DNA of 64,000 nucleotides from Novosphingobium sp. BW1 (GTDB lineage: Bacteria; Pseudomonadota; Alphaproteobacteria; Sphingomonadales; Sphingomonadaceae). Below, piece after piece: positions 27,353 to 36,171 of the stretch. Positions within the stretch are counted from its first letter, which is position 1; the number at the start of each line of letters is the position of its first letter. Where the stretch lies: contig NZ_VIRF01000058.1 in assembly GCF_008107685.1 (NCBI RefSeq), positions 1-64,000 on the forward strand, in the 5' to 3' direction. The notes under the pieces were generated by a model, which saw nothing but the letters and a program-made list of their open reading frames with translations, searched no databases and had not been told where the DNA came from. The translations under genes were made by a program, and so were the position numbers.

Positions 27353-27730
27353 ATGTTCAGCCACATTTTCGTCGGCACCAACGATGCCGCGGCTGCCAAG
27401 ACCTTCTACGACGCCGTCTTCGGGGCCTATGGCCTCAAGGAAGGCTTCGGGATCAAGGACGGCGCGGCGTACGTGTACTCCGACGGAACGGCCAACTTCA
27501 TCGTCGGCGTGCCCGCCAACGGTGAGCCCGCGACGTTCGCCAACGGCGGCACGATCGGCTTCAAGGCCATCAGCCCCGAGGCGGTGGACGCGGCCTACAA
27601 GGCCGGTCTTGCAGCCGGAGGCACCTGCGATGGCGAACCGGGGCCGCGCGCCGCGTTCCCGGGCAGCTATGGCGCATACCTGCGCGACCCGGACAACAAC
27701 AAGATCTGCCTCTGGCACGTGGCAGCGTAA
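27353..27730 (+). CDS. VOC/glyoxalase-fold protein in the formaldehyde operon
   Basis: A 125-residue protein of the vicinal-oxygen-chelate fold, with the paired beta-alpha-beta modules seen as F-V-G-T-N-D-A-A-A-A and L-R-D-P-D-N-N-K. It sits between adhC and fghA with 14- and 13-base gaps. It may act as a glyoxalase-like or adduct-handling partner. The function is inferred from position; the fold assignment is fairly safe. Confidence 0.8.
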   Translation: MFSHIFVGTNDAAAAKTFYDAVFGAYGLKEGFGIKDGAAYVYSDGTANFIVGVPANGEPATFANGGTIGFKAISPEAVDAAYKAGLAAGGTCDGEPGPRAAFPGSYGAYLRDPDNNKICLWHVAA

Positions 27731-27743
27731 GGAACCGCAGAAA

Positions 27744-28583
27744 ATGAGCCTCGAGAAGGTATCGACCAACGCCAGCCATGGCGGCACCCAGGGCGTCTAC
27801 ACGCATCGCTCGGCCGAGACCGGCACCGACATGACCTTTTCGGTCTTCGTGCCCGACCACGCCGAGGGCGCGAAGCTGCCGGTCCTGTGGTACCTCTCGG
27901 GGCTCACCTGCACCCACGCGAACGTTACCGAAAAGGGGGAGTTTCGCGAAGCCTGTGCCCGGCACGGAATCATCTTCGTCGCGCCCGACACCTCGCCCCG
28001 GGGCGAGGACGTGCCTGACGAGGACACCTACGACTTCGGCAAGGGCGCCGGGTTCTACGTCGATGCAACGCGGGAACCCTGGAAGGCCAATTTCCGGATG
28101 CGTTCCTATATCGAGACCGAACTGCCCGCATTAATCGGGGAGGCGTTCCCCGCCGACATGGCACGCCAGGCTATCACCGGGCATTCGATGGGCGGCCACG
28201 GCGCCTTGACCATCGGCCTTCGCAACCCTGAGCGTTTCCGCTCGATCAGCGCGTTCTCGCCGATCGTCTCGCCGCTGGCGTGTCCCTGGGGCGAGAAGGC
28301 CCTGACCGGGTACATCGGCGGGGACCGGGGGGACTGGCGTGAATACGACGCCTGCGCCCTCATCGCCGATGGCGCGCGTGCGCCGCATCTGCTGGTCGAC
28401 CAGGGCACGGCCGACGGATTCCTTGAGGAGCAGCTCAAAACCCTGCTTCTTGTCGAGGCCTGCGAGGCTGCGGGTATGTCGGCCACGATCCGCATGCAGG
28501 AGGGGTACGACCACTCCTATTACTTCATTTCGACGTTCCTCGGGGAACACGTCGCTTGGCACGCCGCGCACCTCTCGGCCTGA
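27744..28583 (+). CDS. fghA: S-formylglutathione hydrolase
   Basis: A 279-residue esterase of the D family. It releases formate and glutathione from S-formylglutathione, completing formaldehyde oxidation. The nucleophile is in G-H-S-M-G-G-H-G-A-L, and later D-Q-G-T-A-D (acid) and D-H-S-Y-Y (base). The ATG at 27744 gives the family-standard start (V-S-T-N-A-S-H-G-G). An 8-bp hairpin follows the stop (28607-28643). Confidence 0.95.
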   Translation: MSLEKVSTNASHGGTQGVYTHRSAETGTDMTFSVFVPDHAEGAKLPVLWYLSGLTCTHANVTEKGEFREACARHGIIFVAPDTSPRGEDVPDEDTYDFGKGAGFYVDATREPWKANFRMRSYIETELPALIGEAFPADMARQAITGHSMGGHGALTIGLRNPERFRSISAFSPIVSPLACPWGEKALTGYIGGDRGDWREYDACALIADGARAPHLLVDQGTADGFLEEQLKTLLLVEACEAAGMSATIRMQEGYDHSYYFISTFLGEHVAWHAAHLSA

Positions 28584-28606
28584 GCAGGAGGCCGCGCGCG
28601 CTGGTT

Positions 28607-28643
28607 TGACCGGAGCGGCATCACGACGTGTCTGTTCCGGTCA
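28607..28643 (+). terminator. Weak hairpin after fghA
   Basis: Arms 28607-28614 and 28636-28643 (TGACCGGA/TCCGGTCA) are complementary, with a 21-base loop and no U-tract. It is a possible end of the formaldehyde operon. Confidence 0.3.
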
Positions 28644-29134
28644 GGACCTTGCGAATCATTTGACGCGCGCGTCTCGGGATCGCGGCTGTTTGGGTTTCGG
28701 CGAGCCTTGTACTATCTTTTTTCGCCGTATTTGCTGCTCTGCGGCACGAAAATCAGCCCAAATTGTGCCCTGCCGCGAGGTTGGCCACTTCGCATCGGCA
28801 ATGGTCCGAAATTGCGTCGGCTTAAGCCCTGCTGCAGTGCGAACATGCATATTGGACAACTGGACATTGTTGCATTTCCATGTCAGCAAATTTTAGGAAT
28901 GCGAATTAATATTCCATAAAATAGCCATATTGTGGTGTTTTTAGTTTGCTGCACAATCAATCTGGCAAAAATGTGGTAATCTTGTTATACATCAAAGCGT
29001 CGAAGGGCCATTCGGGATGACACTAAGAAGTGCACCCGGATGTTTGGAGTAAAACAAGGCTGGCTTTGCAAAACGCAAGATGCCGACCCCTATTTGAGGA
29101 TGTCACCGTGCAGGTCGCAAGCAAGAAAAGCATC
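28644..29134. other. AT-rich gene-poor stretch
   Basis: About 490 bases, with AT content clearly above the flanks between 28690 and 28995. Only short unsupported frames occur. A spaced inverted repeat GGAAT (28896-28900)/ATTCC (28911-28915) is a possible operator. Either a regulatory region for the small genes downstream or a remnant of foreign DNA. Confidence 0.35.
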
Positions 29135-29278
29135 ATGTCCGATCCCGGTCCGCGGCAGGTCTATGCCATGCAGCGTCTGGAAAACCGTGCCGGTGAGCAC
29201 GATCCGCGCGGGCTGATCGCGGGCTTCATGCTCAGTCTGGCGTGCTGGGCTGCCTTGGGCTTCTACCTTCTCCACTGA
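29135..29278 (+). CDS. Possible small single-pass membrane protein
   Basis: A 47-residue frame with a polar N-terminus (M-S-D-P-G-P-R-Q-V-Y) and one C-terminal hydrophobic helix (L-I-A-G-F-M-L-S-L-A-C-W). An upstream GTG at 29030 would extend it to 82 residues, but the extension has no clear ribosome site. The family is unknown. It lies just 5' of a second small membrane frame. Confidence 0.4.
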   Translation: MSDPGPRQVYAMQRLENRAGEHDPRGLIAGFMLSLACWAALGFYLLH

Positions 29279-29330
29279 TCGGGACCTTCTCGGGCGGGAA
29301 CGCGCGGGGTTGCCTGCGCGTTGCTGCACC

Positions 29331-29552
29331 ATGGCCATTGATCGCACCCACTTGTCCGAAACCTCCGTTCGCGCGCGGGACAAGGCGCGCGAGGATGAGC
29401 TGCCGCGTTCGCGTGCGGCCGCAGCCGTCATTCCGGCGGTGCTGTTCGGGCTCGGCATGGCGATCGCCGCCTTCGCGCTGCCGTTTGGCGGCTCGGCTGT
29501 GGCCGGGAATGCCGACGGTGCGGACGCTTCGCCGCAAGCTTCCGGAAATTAG
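29331..29552 (+). CDS. Possible small membrane protein
   Basis: A 73-residue frame with a charged N-terminal third (R-A-R-D-K-A-R-E-D-E) and a hydrophobic helix near residues 31-51 (A-V-I-P-A-V-L-F-G-L-G-M). No family was recognised and no clear ribosome site is seen. Codon use looks like the neighbours. Confidence 0.35.
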   Translation: MAIDRTHLSETSVRARDKAREDELPRSRAAAAVIPAVLFGLGMAIAAFALPFGGSAVAGNADGADASPQASGN

Positions 29553-29655
29553 GCCTGAGGGCCACCAAATGCGGGATGCCCAAATGCCTGGCCGCGTGCC
29601 TACGCGGGATTGAAGGTACGGCCTCCTTACAGGCACTATCCCGGACCGCCGGTTG

Positions 29656-30524
29656 TCAGCCTTGCAGGAATGCCCGCACATCCTCGACGAAGCGGCCGAG
29701 CTGATCGTGATGGACCCAGTGCCCGGCGTCTTCGTACTCGATCAGCCGAGCATCGCGAAACAGGCCCATACGCTCGTCCTTGGCGGGGCTTTGCGCAAAG
29801 CTTTTGAGGCCTGCCATCAGCAGCACCGGACATGTGATCTCACCCCACAGGGCGTGAAGTTCGGGCGTGGTGACATCAATGGTTTGCGAAATCCGGATGT
29901 AGGGATCGAACTTCCAGCTCCAGCTGCCGTCTTCGTTGCGGCTGGCGCCATGGATGCTGAGGTGACGCGCCTGCGTTTCGCTCAGGAACGGGTTGGCGGC
30001 CAGCATGCGTTCGAAGGCCGCGCGGCGGGTCGTGTAGCGGCGTGCCGGGTGCCCGGCAGCCTGACGCTTGCTGGAAATCCAGGTGCGCAGCCTGTCAGCG
30101 GGCGATTGCCGCTCCCGGTCGCGGCAGGCCCCCTCAACAGGACGCAGGCCTTCGATGGTGACGAGTTTTGCAACGCGCTCGGGATAGAGCGCGGCAAAAC
30201 GCGTCGCGATGGCACCGCCCAGTGAATGGCCCACGATACTGACCTGCGGATGACCCAGCGTGTGGACAAGTTGCGCCATGTCGAAGACGAAGGCGTCCAT
30301 CCCGTAATGCCCCTCGCGCGACCAGTCGCTGTCGCCATGTCCGCGCAGATCACATGCCAGTCCCGGCGCAGTTCCTCGGCCACCCAGTCCCAGCTGCGGC
30401 AATGGTCGCGCCCGCCGTGCTGCAGGATCAACGGGGGTGCGTCGGGGTTGCCCCATTCCACGTAATTCAGACGCAGGCGCTGCGAGACGAAACGGTTGGA
30501 AGTAGGGCCAAGTTGGGAGTCCAT
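29656..30524 (-). pseudogene. Alpha/beta hydrolase, frameshifted
   Basis: From the ATG at 30524 the frame carries N-Y-V-E-W-G-N-P-D-A-P-P and Q-H-G-G-R-D-H-C-R-S-W-D-W. It then breaks near 30340 and the rest continues in another frame as R-G-H-G-D-S-D-W-S, with the nucleophile elbow G-H-S-L-G-G and the C-terminal D-A-G-H-W-V-H-H. The full protein would be about 290 residues. At the break one copy of CTGCGCGGAC remains where two would restore C-A-D-L-R-G-H-G, pointing to a 10-base slippage deletion. All catalytic residues survive in the two pieces. Confidence 0.8.
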
Positions 30525-30719
30525 GAAGGAGAGGTGGCCCGACCCTGCTGGAAGGTCAACTCCCTCACGCCCGCCTTCGCGTCTTGAAGGGGCGGGCAAG
30601 CATCGATTTAGACAGGCCACGAAATCCTTTCCCCGCCCGACTTGGCAAAGGGGCCGGAAAGTTCCTATTTCCCCCGCTCGATATTCGCCCGATTCCTGCA
30701 TTTCTCCGGAGACCGCCCG

Positions 30720-31691
30720 ATGGCAACCAATCACAAGACCCGCATGCTCATTATCGGTTCGGGGCCTGCTGGCCTCTCCGCCGCGATCTATGGCGCGCGC
30801 GCGGGCATGGAGCCGATCGTGGTGCAGGGCCTGCAGCCCGGCGGCCAGCTCACCATCACCACCGATGTGGAAAACTACCCGGGCTTTCGCGAAGTGATCC
30901 AGGGCCCCTGGCTCATGCAGGAAATGCAGGCCCAGGCCGAGCATGTGGGTACGCGCATGATGTGGGACACGATCACCGACGTGGACCTCTCCGGCCCGAC
31001 ATTCGTCGCGACCGGCGACGGCGGTGACACCTACGAGGGTGACACGCTGGTGATCTGCACCGGCGCGCAGGCCAAGTGGCTGGGCGTTCCGGGCGAGCAG
31101 GAACTCTCGGGCAAGGGCGTCTCGGCCTGTGCGACCTGCGACGGGTTCTTCTATCGCGGGAAGAAGGTCGTGGTGATCGGCGGCGGTAACACGGCCGTGG
31201 AAGAGGCGCTCTACCTCACCAACCATTCGGACAACGTCACCTTGATCCACCGCCGCGATTCGCTGCGCAGCGAGAAGATCCTGCAGGATCGCCTCGAAGC
31301 GAATCCCAAGGTTTCGGTCCTGTGGAACAAGAAGGTTGACCAGTTCCTTGCCGGGGACAACGGCGAACTTCGCGCGCTCGCGCTCACCGACACAGTGAGC
31401 GGCGATGCCATCGAATTCGAGGCCGACGGCGCGTTCGTCGCCATCGGCCACGCGCCAGCGACCGAACTGTTCAAGGGCAAGCTGGCGATGGACGACACTG
31501 GTTACCTGCTCGTTACTCCCGGTACGCCCAAGACCGACGTTGCGGGTGTCTTTGCCGCCGGTGACGTCTGCGACCACACCTACCGCCAGGCCATCACGGC
31601 GGCGGGCATGGGCTGCCAGGCTGCGCTCGACGCCGAGCGTTACCTCGCCGAGAAGGAATTCGCGAACATGACCGAGACCGTTCAGGGCTGA
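30720..31691 (+). CDS. trxB: Thioredoxin reductase
   Basis: A 323-residue flavoprotein that reduces thioredoxin with NADPH. FAD motif G-S-G-P-A-G-L-S-A-A, redox pair C-A-T-C-D-G-F, NADPH motif G-G-G-N-T-A-V-E-E-A and C-terminal F-A-A-G-D-V-C-D are all intact. The ATG at 30720 gives the family-standard N-terminus. It appears monocistronic and is convergent with the XrtA hydrolase genes. Confidence 0.96.
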   Translation: MATNHKTRMLIIGSGPAGLSAAIYGARAGMEPIVVQGLQPGGQLTITTDVENYPGFREVIQGPWLMQEMQAQAEHVGTRMMWDTITDVDLSGPTFVATGDGGDTYEGDTLVICTGAQAKWLGVPGEQELSGKGVSACATCDGFFYRGKKVVVIGGGNTAVEEALYLTNHSDNVTLIHRRDSLRSEKILQDRLEANPKVSVLWNKKVDQFLAGDNGELRALALTDTVSGDAIEFEADGAFVAIGHAPATELFKGKLAMDDTGYLLVTPGTPKTDVAGVFAAGDVCDHTYRQAITAAGMGCQAALDAERYLAEKEFANMTETVQG

Positions 31692-31754
31692 TCAGCCGGG
31701 CGCCACTGCGCGCCCTCGCAATAACGATCTCAAAGCGGGCTGGAATGCACAGGA

Positions 31755-32549
31755 TTATCCTGCGTTTCGGTCCGTTTCGCGTAAGACCTCCAAGATCTGC
31801 GCAAAAAGCCAATCCTGCGCATCGGGCTCGACGTAACTGTGCGAGGCCCCCGGGCAACGATGGATGCGCGGGTCAGCCTTGTTCCAGCGGGCCAGGAACG
31901 TCTGTCCGGTTCGGTCGCGCTCGGCGATGAGGACGCGGATCGGCCCGTGAAAGGTCGCAATCCCGGCCGCAAGTTCACCCACAAGGCCCCTGGCGGCAGG
32001 CGCAGGTCGAAGCGCGGCGATGAGGCTTTGGACAAGTGCTCCCAGGCGGACCTTGCCTGACAGCAGGCGCCGGATTGCGGCGGGATCGGTCAGGCGCTGG
32101 CGGTAGTGCGCCCGGGTCGCCTCGGGCGTGGGCGCTGCCTCCTCTTCACCCTCGATGGTCCAGGGGTTGGAGAGGACGAGTGCGGCACACCCTTGCCCGC
32201 GCATTAGCATGAGGGCGGACGCGCCATCGCAATTGCCGAAGGCGACGATGCGAGCCACCTGCGGGCACTGCCGTCGCAGCTCCTGGTGTGCGGCGGTGAT
32301 GTCCGGGCCACTCGTGCGAAACCCGCTGTTGGCTCCCTCGCTATCGCCTACGCCGCGCCGGTCGAAGCGCAGGACGGGATATCCGGCCTGGGCAATCCGG
32401 GCGGCGAGCGCGGCCTGCCCATCCCAGGCCCCGGCGCGCGTCTCGTTGCCGCCGCTCACGATCAGGAGCGCGGTGGCGCCGTCCGCAATGTCGAGCGTTC
32501 CGGCAAGGTGCTGGTCTGCACATGGGAACAGGATGGGCCGTCGTCTCAT
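31755..32549 (-). CDS. Hydrolase 1, exosortase A system-associated
   Basis: A 264-residue alpha/beta hydrolase of the XrtA-linked type. R-F-D-R-R-G-V-G-D-S-E-G is the strand-4 motif. The usual nucleophile elbow reads G-N-C-D-G-A, giving Cys or Asp rather than a classic Ser. The end has A-S-H-S-Y. The ATG overlaps the stop of hydrolase 2 (ATGA). In other sphingomonads the pair always sits in XrtA loci; the substrate is unknown but may be an acyl or polysaccharide ester. Confidence 0.85.
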   Translation of the reverse strand: MRRRPILFPCADQHLAGTLDIADGATALLIVSGGNETRAGAWDGQAALAARIAQAGYPVLRFDRRGVGDSEGANSGFRTSGPDITAAHQELRRQCPQVARIVAFGNCDGASALMLMRGQGCAALVLSNPWTIEGEEEAAPTPEATRAHYRQRLTDPAAIRRLLSGKVRLGALVQSLIAALRPAPAARGLVGELAAGIATFHGPIRVLIAERDRTGQTFLARWNKADPRIHRCPGASHSYVEPDAQDWLFAQILEVLRETDRNAG

Positions 32550-33229
32550 GGCCGGGCGCTCCGTTCCACCCACTCGGCGACGGCGCGCGCGAGCGTGTCG
32601 GCCTGCTCCGGGCTCTCGCCGGGCTCGGCGCGCAGCCAGAGGCCCGCACCGCCCACCTGCGATTGGGGGAGGTCTTGCGCATCGCCACGCGGCTCGGCCC
32701 GTTCAAGGTCGGTGAAAAGGGGCGCGCCGATGCGATAGCCGTTGAGGTCAAGGCCCTCGGCGCGGGCAAGCTCCTCCAGGGCGGCACGCGTCTCCGTGCG
32801 GCCAGCCTCACGCGCGGACAAAAGGCGTGCGCGCAGCATCTGGCGCAGGACCGCAGCGCCCGAGACGGGGGCGTAGTGGAGTGCAGGAAGGTGGCTGGGC
32901 GTAACCAACCCGCCGCCGCGAAAGCCAAGGACATGCGTTACGCCAAAGTGCGCCGCGCATGCTTCCATGGCGCCGCGCCAGCTAGCAAGGTCCTGCGTCT
33001 CCAGCTGAGCCAGGCTTTCGTTGCAGCCGGGAAGGTCAGGCAGCACGCTAGCGATGGTGTGGCGCCCCGCAATTCGGCGCAGGACCTCGACCGTCAGGCG
33101 GCGCAGGCGGTTGCCCTCATCGAAAAGTGCCGGGACGATTAGCAGGCGACAGGGCCCCGCGCCGTCGAAGGCGAGCGCGTGGGCGGGCTCTCTTGGAAAT
33201 GTCGGATCGGGCCAGGCGATATAATCCAT
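32546..33229 (-). CDS. Hydrolase 2, exosortase A system-associated
   Basis: A 227-residue alpha/beta-hydrolase-like protein typical of XrtA loci. It has L-I-V-P-A-L-F-D-E-G-N-R-L-R-R near the start and L-P-D-L-P-G-C-N-E-S. The nucleophile elbow is G-F-R-G-G-G and lacks Ser, so catalysis is doubtful or altered. It is coupled to hydrolase 1 and follows the acyl carrier protein by 19 bases. Confidence 0.83.
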   Translation of the reverse strand: MDYIAWPDPTFPREPAHALAFDGAGPCRLLIVPALFDEGNRLRRLTVEVLRRIAGRHTIASVLPDLPGCNESLAQLETQDLASWRGAMEACAAHFGVTHVLGFRGGGLVTPSHLPALHYAPVSGAAVLRQMLRARLLSAREAGRTETRAALEELARAEGLDLNGYRIGAPLFTDLERAEPRGDAQDLPQSQVGGAGLWLRAEPGESPEQADTLARAVAEWVERSARP

Positions 33230-33248
33230 GTGCGCCCGCCCGATCCTT

Positions 33249-33512
33249 TCAGCCTTGCGCAGTCTTGGCAGAGACGAAGGCACGAAGAGCGCCGTAGGTT
33301 TCCAGCATCTCGCCGTCGATGTCCTCATCCTCGATCAGGATGTCGAAGCGGTCCTCGATTTCGGTGAGGAGGCCCGCGACGGCCATCGAATCGAGTTCGG
33401 GAAGGTGCCCGAAAAGGCCGGTGTCGGCCTCGAAGGTGGCGGTCTGTTCGGGTGCGAGGCCGAGCACGTCGGTGAGGATCGCGCGCAAGGTCTGGTCGGT
33501 GGTGTCTGCCAT
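33249..33512 (-). CDS. Acyl carrier protein of the XrtA locus
   Basis: An 87-residue ACP with the phosphopantetheine serine in L-D-S-M-A-V (about residue 42). It presumably carries an acyl group made by the ligase at 34609 for transfer by the neighbouring acetyltransferase-like protein. The ATG at 33512 is chosen because the ACP fold begins there; 33533 is an alternative. Confidence 0.85.
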   Translation of the reverse strand: MADTTDQTLRAILTDVLGLAPEQTATFEADTGLFGHLPELDSMAVAGLLTEIEDRFDILIEDEDIDGEMLETYGALRAFVSAKTAQG

Positions 33513-33552
33513 GGCCCTCTCGTAAACAGGCATATCTATCTCACGCGCGCCT

Positions 33553-34584
33553 CTAGCCGCGCTTGAGGTATGCGGCAAGGTGACGCGCGGCAAGGCGGCG
33601 CACCAACTGGGGCAGGTTGACAAGTGAACCGGGGCGGTATGCCTCGACGCGATAGCGTGGGCGTACAGCGTTCATCCAGTCGCACTTGTAGGCATCATCG
33701 CCGGTCCCGAAATCAACGAGCGCGACCTGGTCGGTGTCGAGCGTGTGGCGCAGAAGCGCAGCGGTGAGCACGGAGCCCGGCGACAGGGAGCGGGCACTCT
33801 CACGATGGGCAAGCTTGTGGATGAAGGCGGTGTTGCCTTCGACGCTCCACATCTGTGCCGCGATGGCGGGCCCCGTCGGGTCGGCGGCGTCATGGGCAAG
33901 GCCAAGGCGAAGGCGCCCGGCCGCGCCTTCCGCCTCGGCAAATGCGCGCAGGAAGGCAGGCGCGCCTTCCTCGCCCTTCCAGCTTTGCGCGTAGACAGAT
34001 TCGTATTGCGCCCAGGCTTCGGGGTCAAAATGCGTGAGGACCTGGGTGCGCACCTTGCCGCTCTTGCGCTTGAGGGTCGTGCGCAAGGGGCCGGGGAGGG
34101 CGGCGCGACAGGCTGTGAAATCGCGCCCGCGAACTTCGAGGACGTGGTTGGTGTCGCACGGCTCGCAGAACACCCACCATCCGGCTGCGCGGAAGGCGAG
34201 GACCAGGGCGCGGGAGCTCCCGTCCTCCTCCGGTACCTTGTCAAGCGTGATGCGCCGGCCACGGGATCTAAGCGCCTTGGCAAGCAGCTCCAGCAGCGCC
34301 GGGTCGCCGCGCACGATAGGGCGAAAGCGGAAGGTGTACCAGTTGGCGAGCGCGACGAGATGGCCCGGCGCGGCCTCATGCAGGGCCAGCAGCGCCTCGC
34401 CAGCCTCGCTGCGGGCGCCGTGAAGGGTTCCGGAAAAGCCACAATGGCGCTCGAGCGCCTGCCACCACCACAGCCGGTCGAAGGGCGCGCGTGCGTACTC
34501 ACAAAGCAGGGTATCGAGGCGTGTGCCAGGTTGGACTTCGCGCAGCGGCTGGTGGTAGATCGAGGTGCTAACCGAAATGTTCAT
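33553..34584 (-). CDS. GNAT-like acyltransferase (CelD/BcsL type) of the XrtA locus
   Basis: A 343-residue protein with two GNAT-like halves. The C-terminal half holds A-A-Q-M-W-S-V-E-G-N-T-A-F-I-H-K-L-A and D-F-G-T-G-D-D-A-Y-K, typical of BcsL/FemAB-type acyltransferases. It is first in the leftward arm (with the ACP and two hydrolases), so it may transfer an ACP-bound acyl group to the polysaccharide. This role is inference. Only 24 bases separate its start from the divergent ligase. Confidence 0.75.
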   Translation of the reverse strand: MNISVSTSIYHQPLREVQPGTRLDTLLCEYARAPFDRLWWWQALERHCGFSGTLHGARSEAGEALLALHEAAPGHLVALANWYTFRFRPIVRGDPALLELLAKALRSRGRRITLDKVPEEDGSSRALVLAFRAAGWWVFCEPCDTNHVLEVRGRDFTACRAALPGPLRTTLKRKSGKVRTQVLTHFDPEAWAQYESVYAQSWKGEEGAPAFLRAFAEAEGAAGRLRLGLAHDAADPTGPAIAAQMWSVEGNTAFIHKLAHRESARSLSPGSVLTAALLRHTLDTDQVALVDFGTGDDAYKCDWMNAVRPRYRVEAYRPGSLVNLPQLVRRLAARHLAAYLKRG

Positions 34585-34608
34585 GATTTGCGGGTCAATT
34601 CCATCGCC

Positions 34609-36171
34609 ATGCGTCCCACCTTCTCACCCCCGTTGCCGGTCCCGGCGCGCCCTGTTGACCATGTCATCGAGATGGGGGAGGAGTCCGCTCCGGGCCTTGT
34701 GCTGCGCGAAACGGTGCTGGACTACAAGACCTTAAGATTGCGTGTGGGGCGTCTGGCCGCTTGGCTTGCGCGCGAGGTGTCCGAGCCGGGCGCGCGGGTC
34801 GCAACCTGGGCGGCGAAGGGCGAACTGGCCTGCCTCATGCCGCTTGCCGCCGCGCGGGCCGGGCTCGTCCATGTGCCAATGAACCCGCTTTTGAAGCACG
34901 CACAGGTGGCGCATATTCTCGCTGACAGTGGTGCCGCATTGCTGCTGGCCACGCCGAGCCGTCTGGCAACCCTTCAGGAAGGCGACGTGTCCGAAGGCTG
35001 TCGCTGCATTGAAGAGGCCGACGCGCTGGCGCAGGTCGCCCTGATGGATGAACCTCTGCCTCCCTCGGACGCCGACCCGGCCGATCTGGCCGCGATTCTC
35101 TACACCAGTGGCTCGACCGGCCGGCCCAAGGGTGTGATGCTGAGCCACGCGAACCTGTGGCTGGGCGCGGAGAGCGTTGCGCAGTACACAGAGCTCGGTG
35201 CGCAGGATCGCACACTGGCCGTCCTCCCGCTCGCTTTCGACTACGGCCAGAACCAGCTTTTCGCGACCTGGTTGGCCGGGGGCTGCGTGGTCCCGCTCGA
35301 TTATCTTCTCCCGCGCGATCTGGTGAAGGCTGTGGGGCGCTACCAGATCACAACGCTGGCCGCCGTGCCTCCGCTCTGGGTGCAGGTGTGCGAGCTTGAC
35401 TGGCCCGCCGATACCGCTGCGCATCTGCGCCGCCTGACCAACAGCGGCGGCGCGCTGACCCCGGACCTGGTGACACGGCTTCGCACGCTTTTCCCGCAGG
35501 CACGCCTGTACGCGATGTACGGCCTGACAGAGGCGTTCCGTTCGACCTACCTCGATCCGGCGTTGATCGAGGAGCGTCCGACCTCGATGGGCAAGTCGGT
35601 CCCCCACGCCGAAATCCTTGTCATCAACGACGCCGGTGAGATCGCGGCGGACGGCGAGGAGGGCGAGCTGGTCCATTGCGGTCCGCTGGTCGGGCAGGGC
35701 TATTGGCAGGATCCCGCACGCACGGCCGAGCGCTACCGTCCGGCTCCATCGGCCTCGCAATACGGAGGCGTCGCGGTGTGGTCCGGGGACCGGGTGCAGC
35801 GCGATGCGCAGGGCTTTCTCTATTTCGTCGGAAGGCGCGATGCGATGATCAAGAGTGCGGGCAACCGCATCAGCCCGCAGGAAGTCGAGGATGCGGCGCT
35901 CGCCAGCGGTCTTGTGGCCGAGGCGGTCGCGCTGGGCATTCCCGATGCGCGGCTGGGGCAGGCGGTCCACCTTGTCGTCCGGGCCGCCATGGACGCGCCC
36001 GAGGCACAGGAACGCCTTACGCGTGAACTGATGAAGGAACTCCCGAATTTCATGCAGCCCAAGGTCATTCACTGGCGCAGCGCACTGCCAACGGGGCCCA
36101 ATGGCAAGATCGACCGGGCAGGTCTTACTGCCGAGATCCGGGCGCGCCTGACCGGCGAGGTGTCCGCATGA
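34609..36171 (+). CDS. Acyl-CoA ligase (AMP-forming), exosortase A system-associated
   Basis: A 520-residue adenylate-forming enzyme. Motifs are the P-loop Y-T-S-G-S-T-G-R-P-K-G-V, Y-G-L-T-E-A and the C-terminal G-R-R-D-A-M-I-K and P-N-G-K-I-D. It would activate a carboxylic acid for the ACP or for CoA in polysaccharide decoration. The chosen ATG is 34609; a longer upstream frame is an antisense shadow of the acyltransferase. The stop overlaps the next start by ATGA. Confidence 0.87.
   Translation: MRPTFSPPLPVPARPVDHVIEMGEESAPGLVLRETVLDYKTLRLRVGRLAAWLAREVSEPGARVATWAAKGELACLMPLAAARAGLVHVPMNPLLKHAQVAHILADSGAALLLATPSRLATLQEGDVSEGCRCIEEADALAQVALMDEPLPPSDADPADLAAILYTSGSTGRPKGVMLSHANLWLGAESVAQYTELGAQDRTLAVLPLAFDYGQNQLFATWLAGGCVVPLDYLLPRDLVKAVGRYQITTLAAVPPLWVQVCELDWPADTAAHLRRLTNSGGALTPDLVTRLRTLFPQARLYAMYGLTEAFRSTYLDPALIEERPTSMGKSVPHAEILVINDAGEIAADGEEGELVHCGPLVGQGYWQDPARTAERYRPAPSASQYGGVAVWSGDRVQRDAQGFLYFVGRRDAMIKSAGNRISPQEVEDAALASGLVAEAVALGIPDARLGQAVHLVVRAAMDAPEAQERLTRELMKELPNFMQPKVIHWRSALPTGPNGKIDRAGLTAEIRARLTGEVSA

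Noticed and set aside
28656..28889. Minus-strand 77-residue frame in the AT-rich gap
   Set aside because: No ribosome site, no motif and a composition explained by the local AT content.
29982..31577. 531-residue minus-strand frame over trxB
   Set aside because: Only its last third is real (the N-terminal part of the broken hydrolase). The rest is antisense to thioredoxin reductase.
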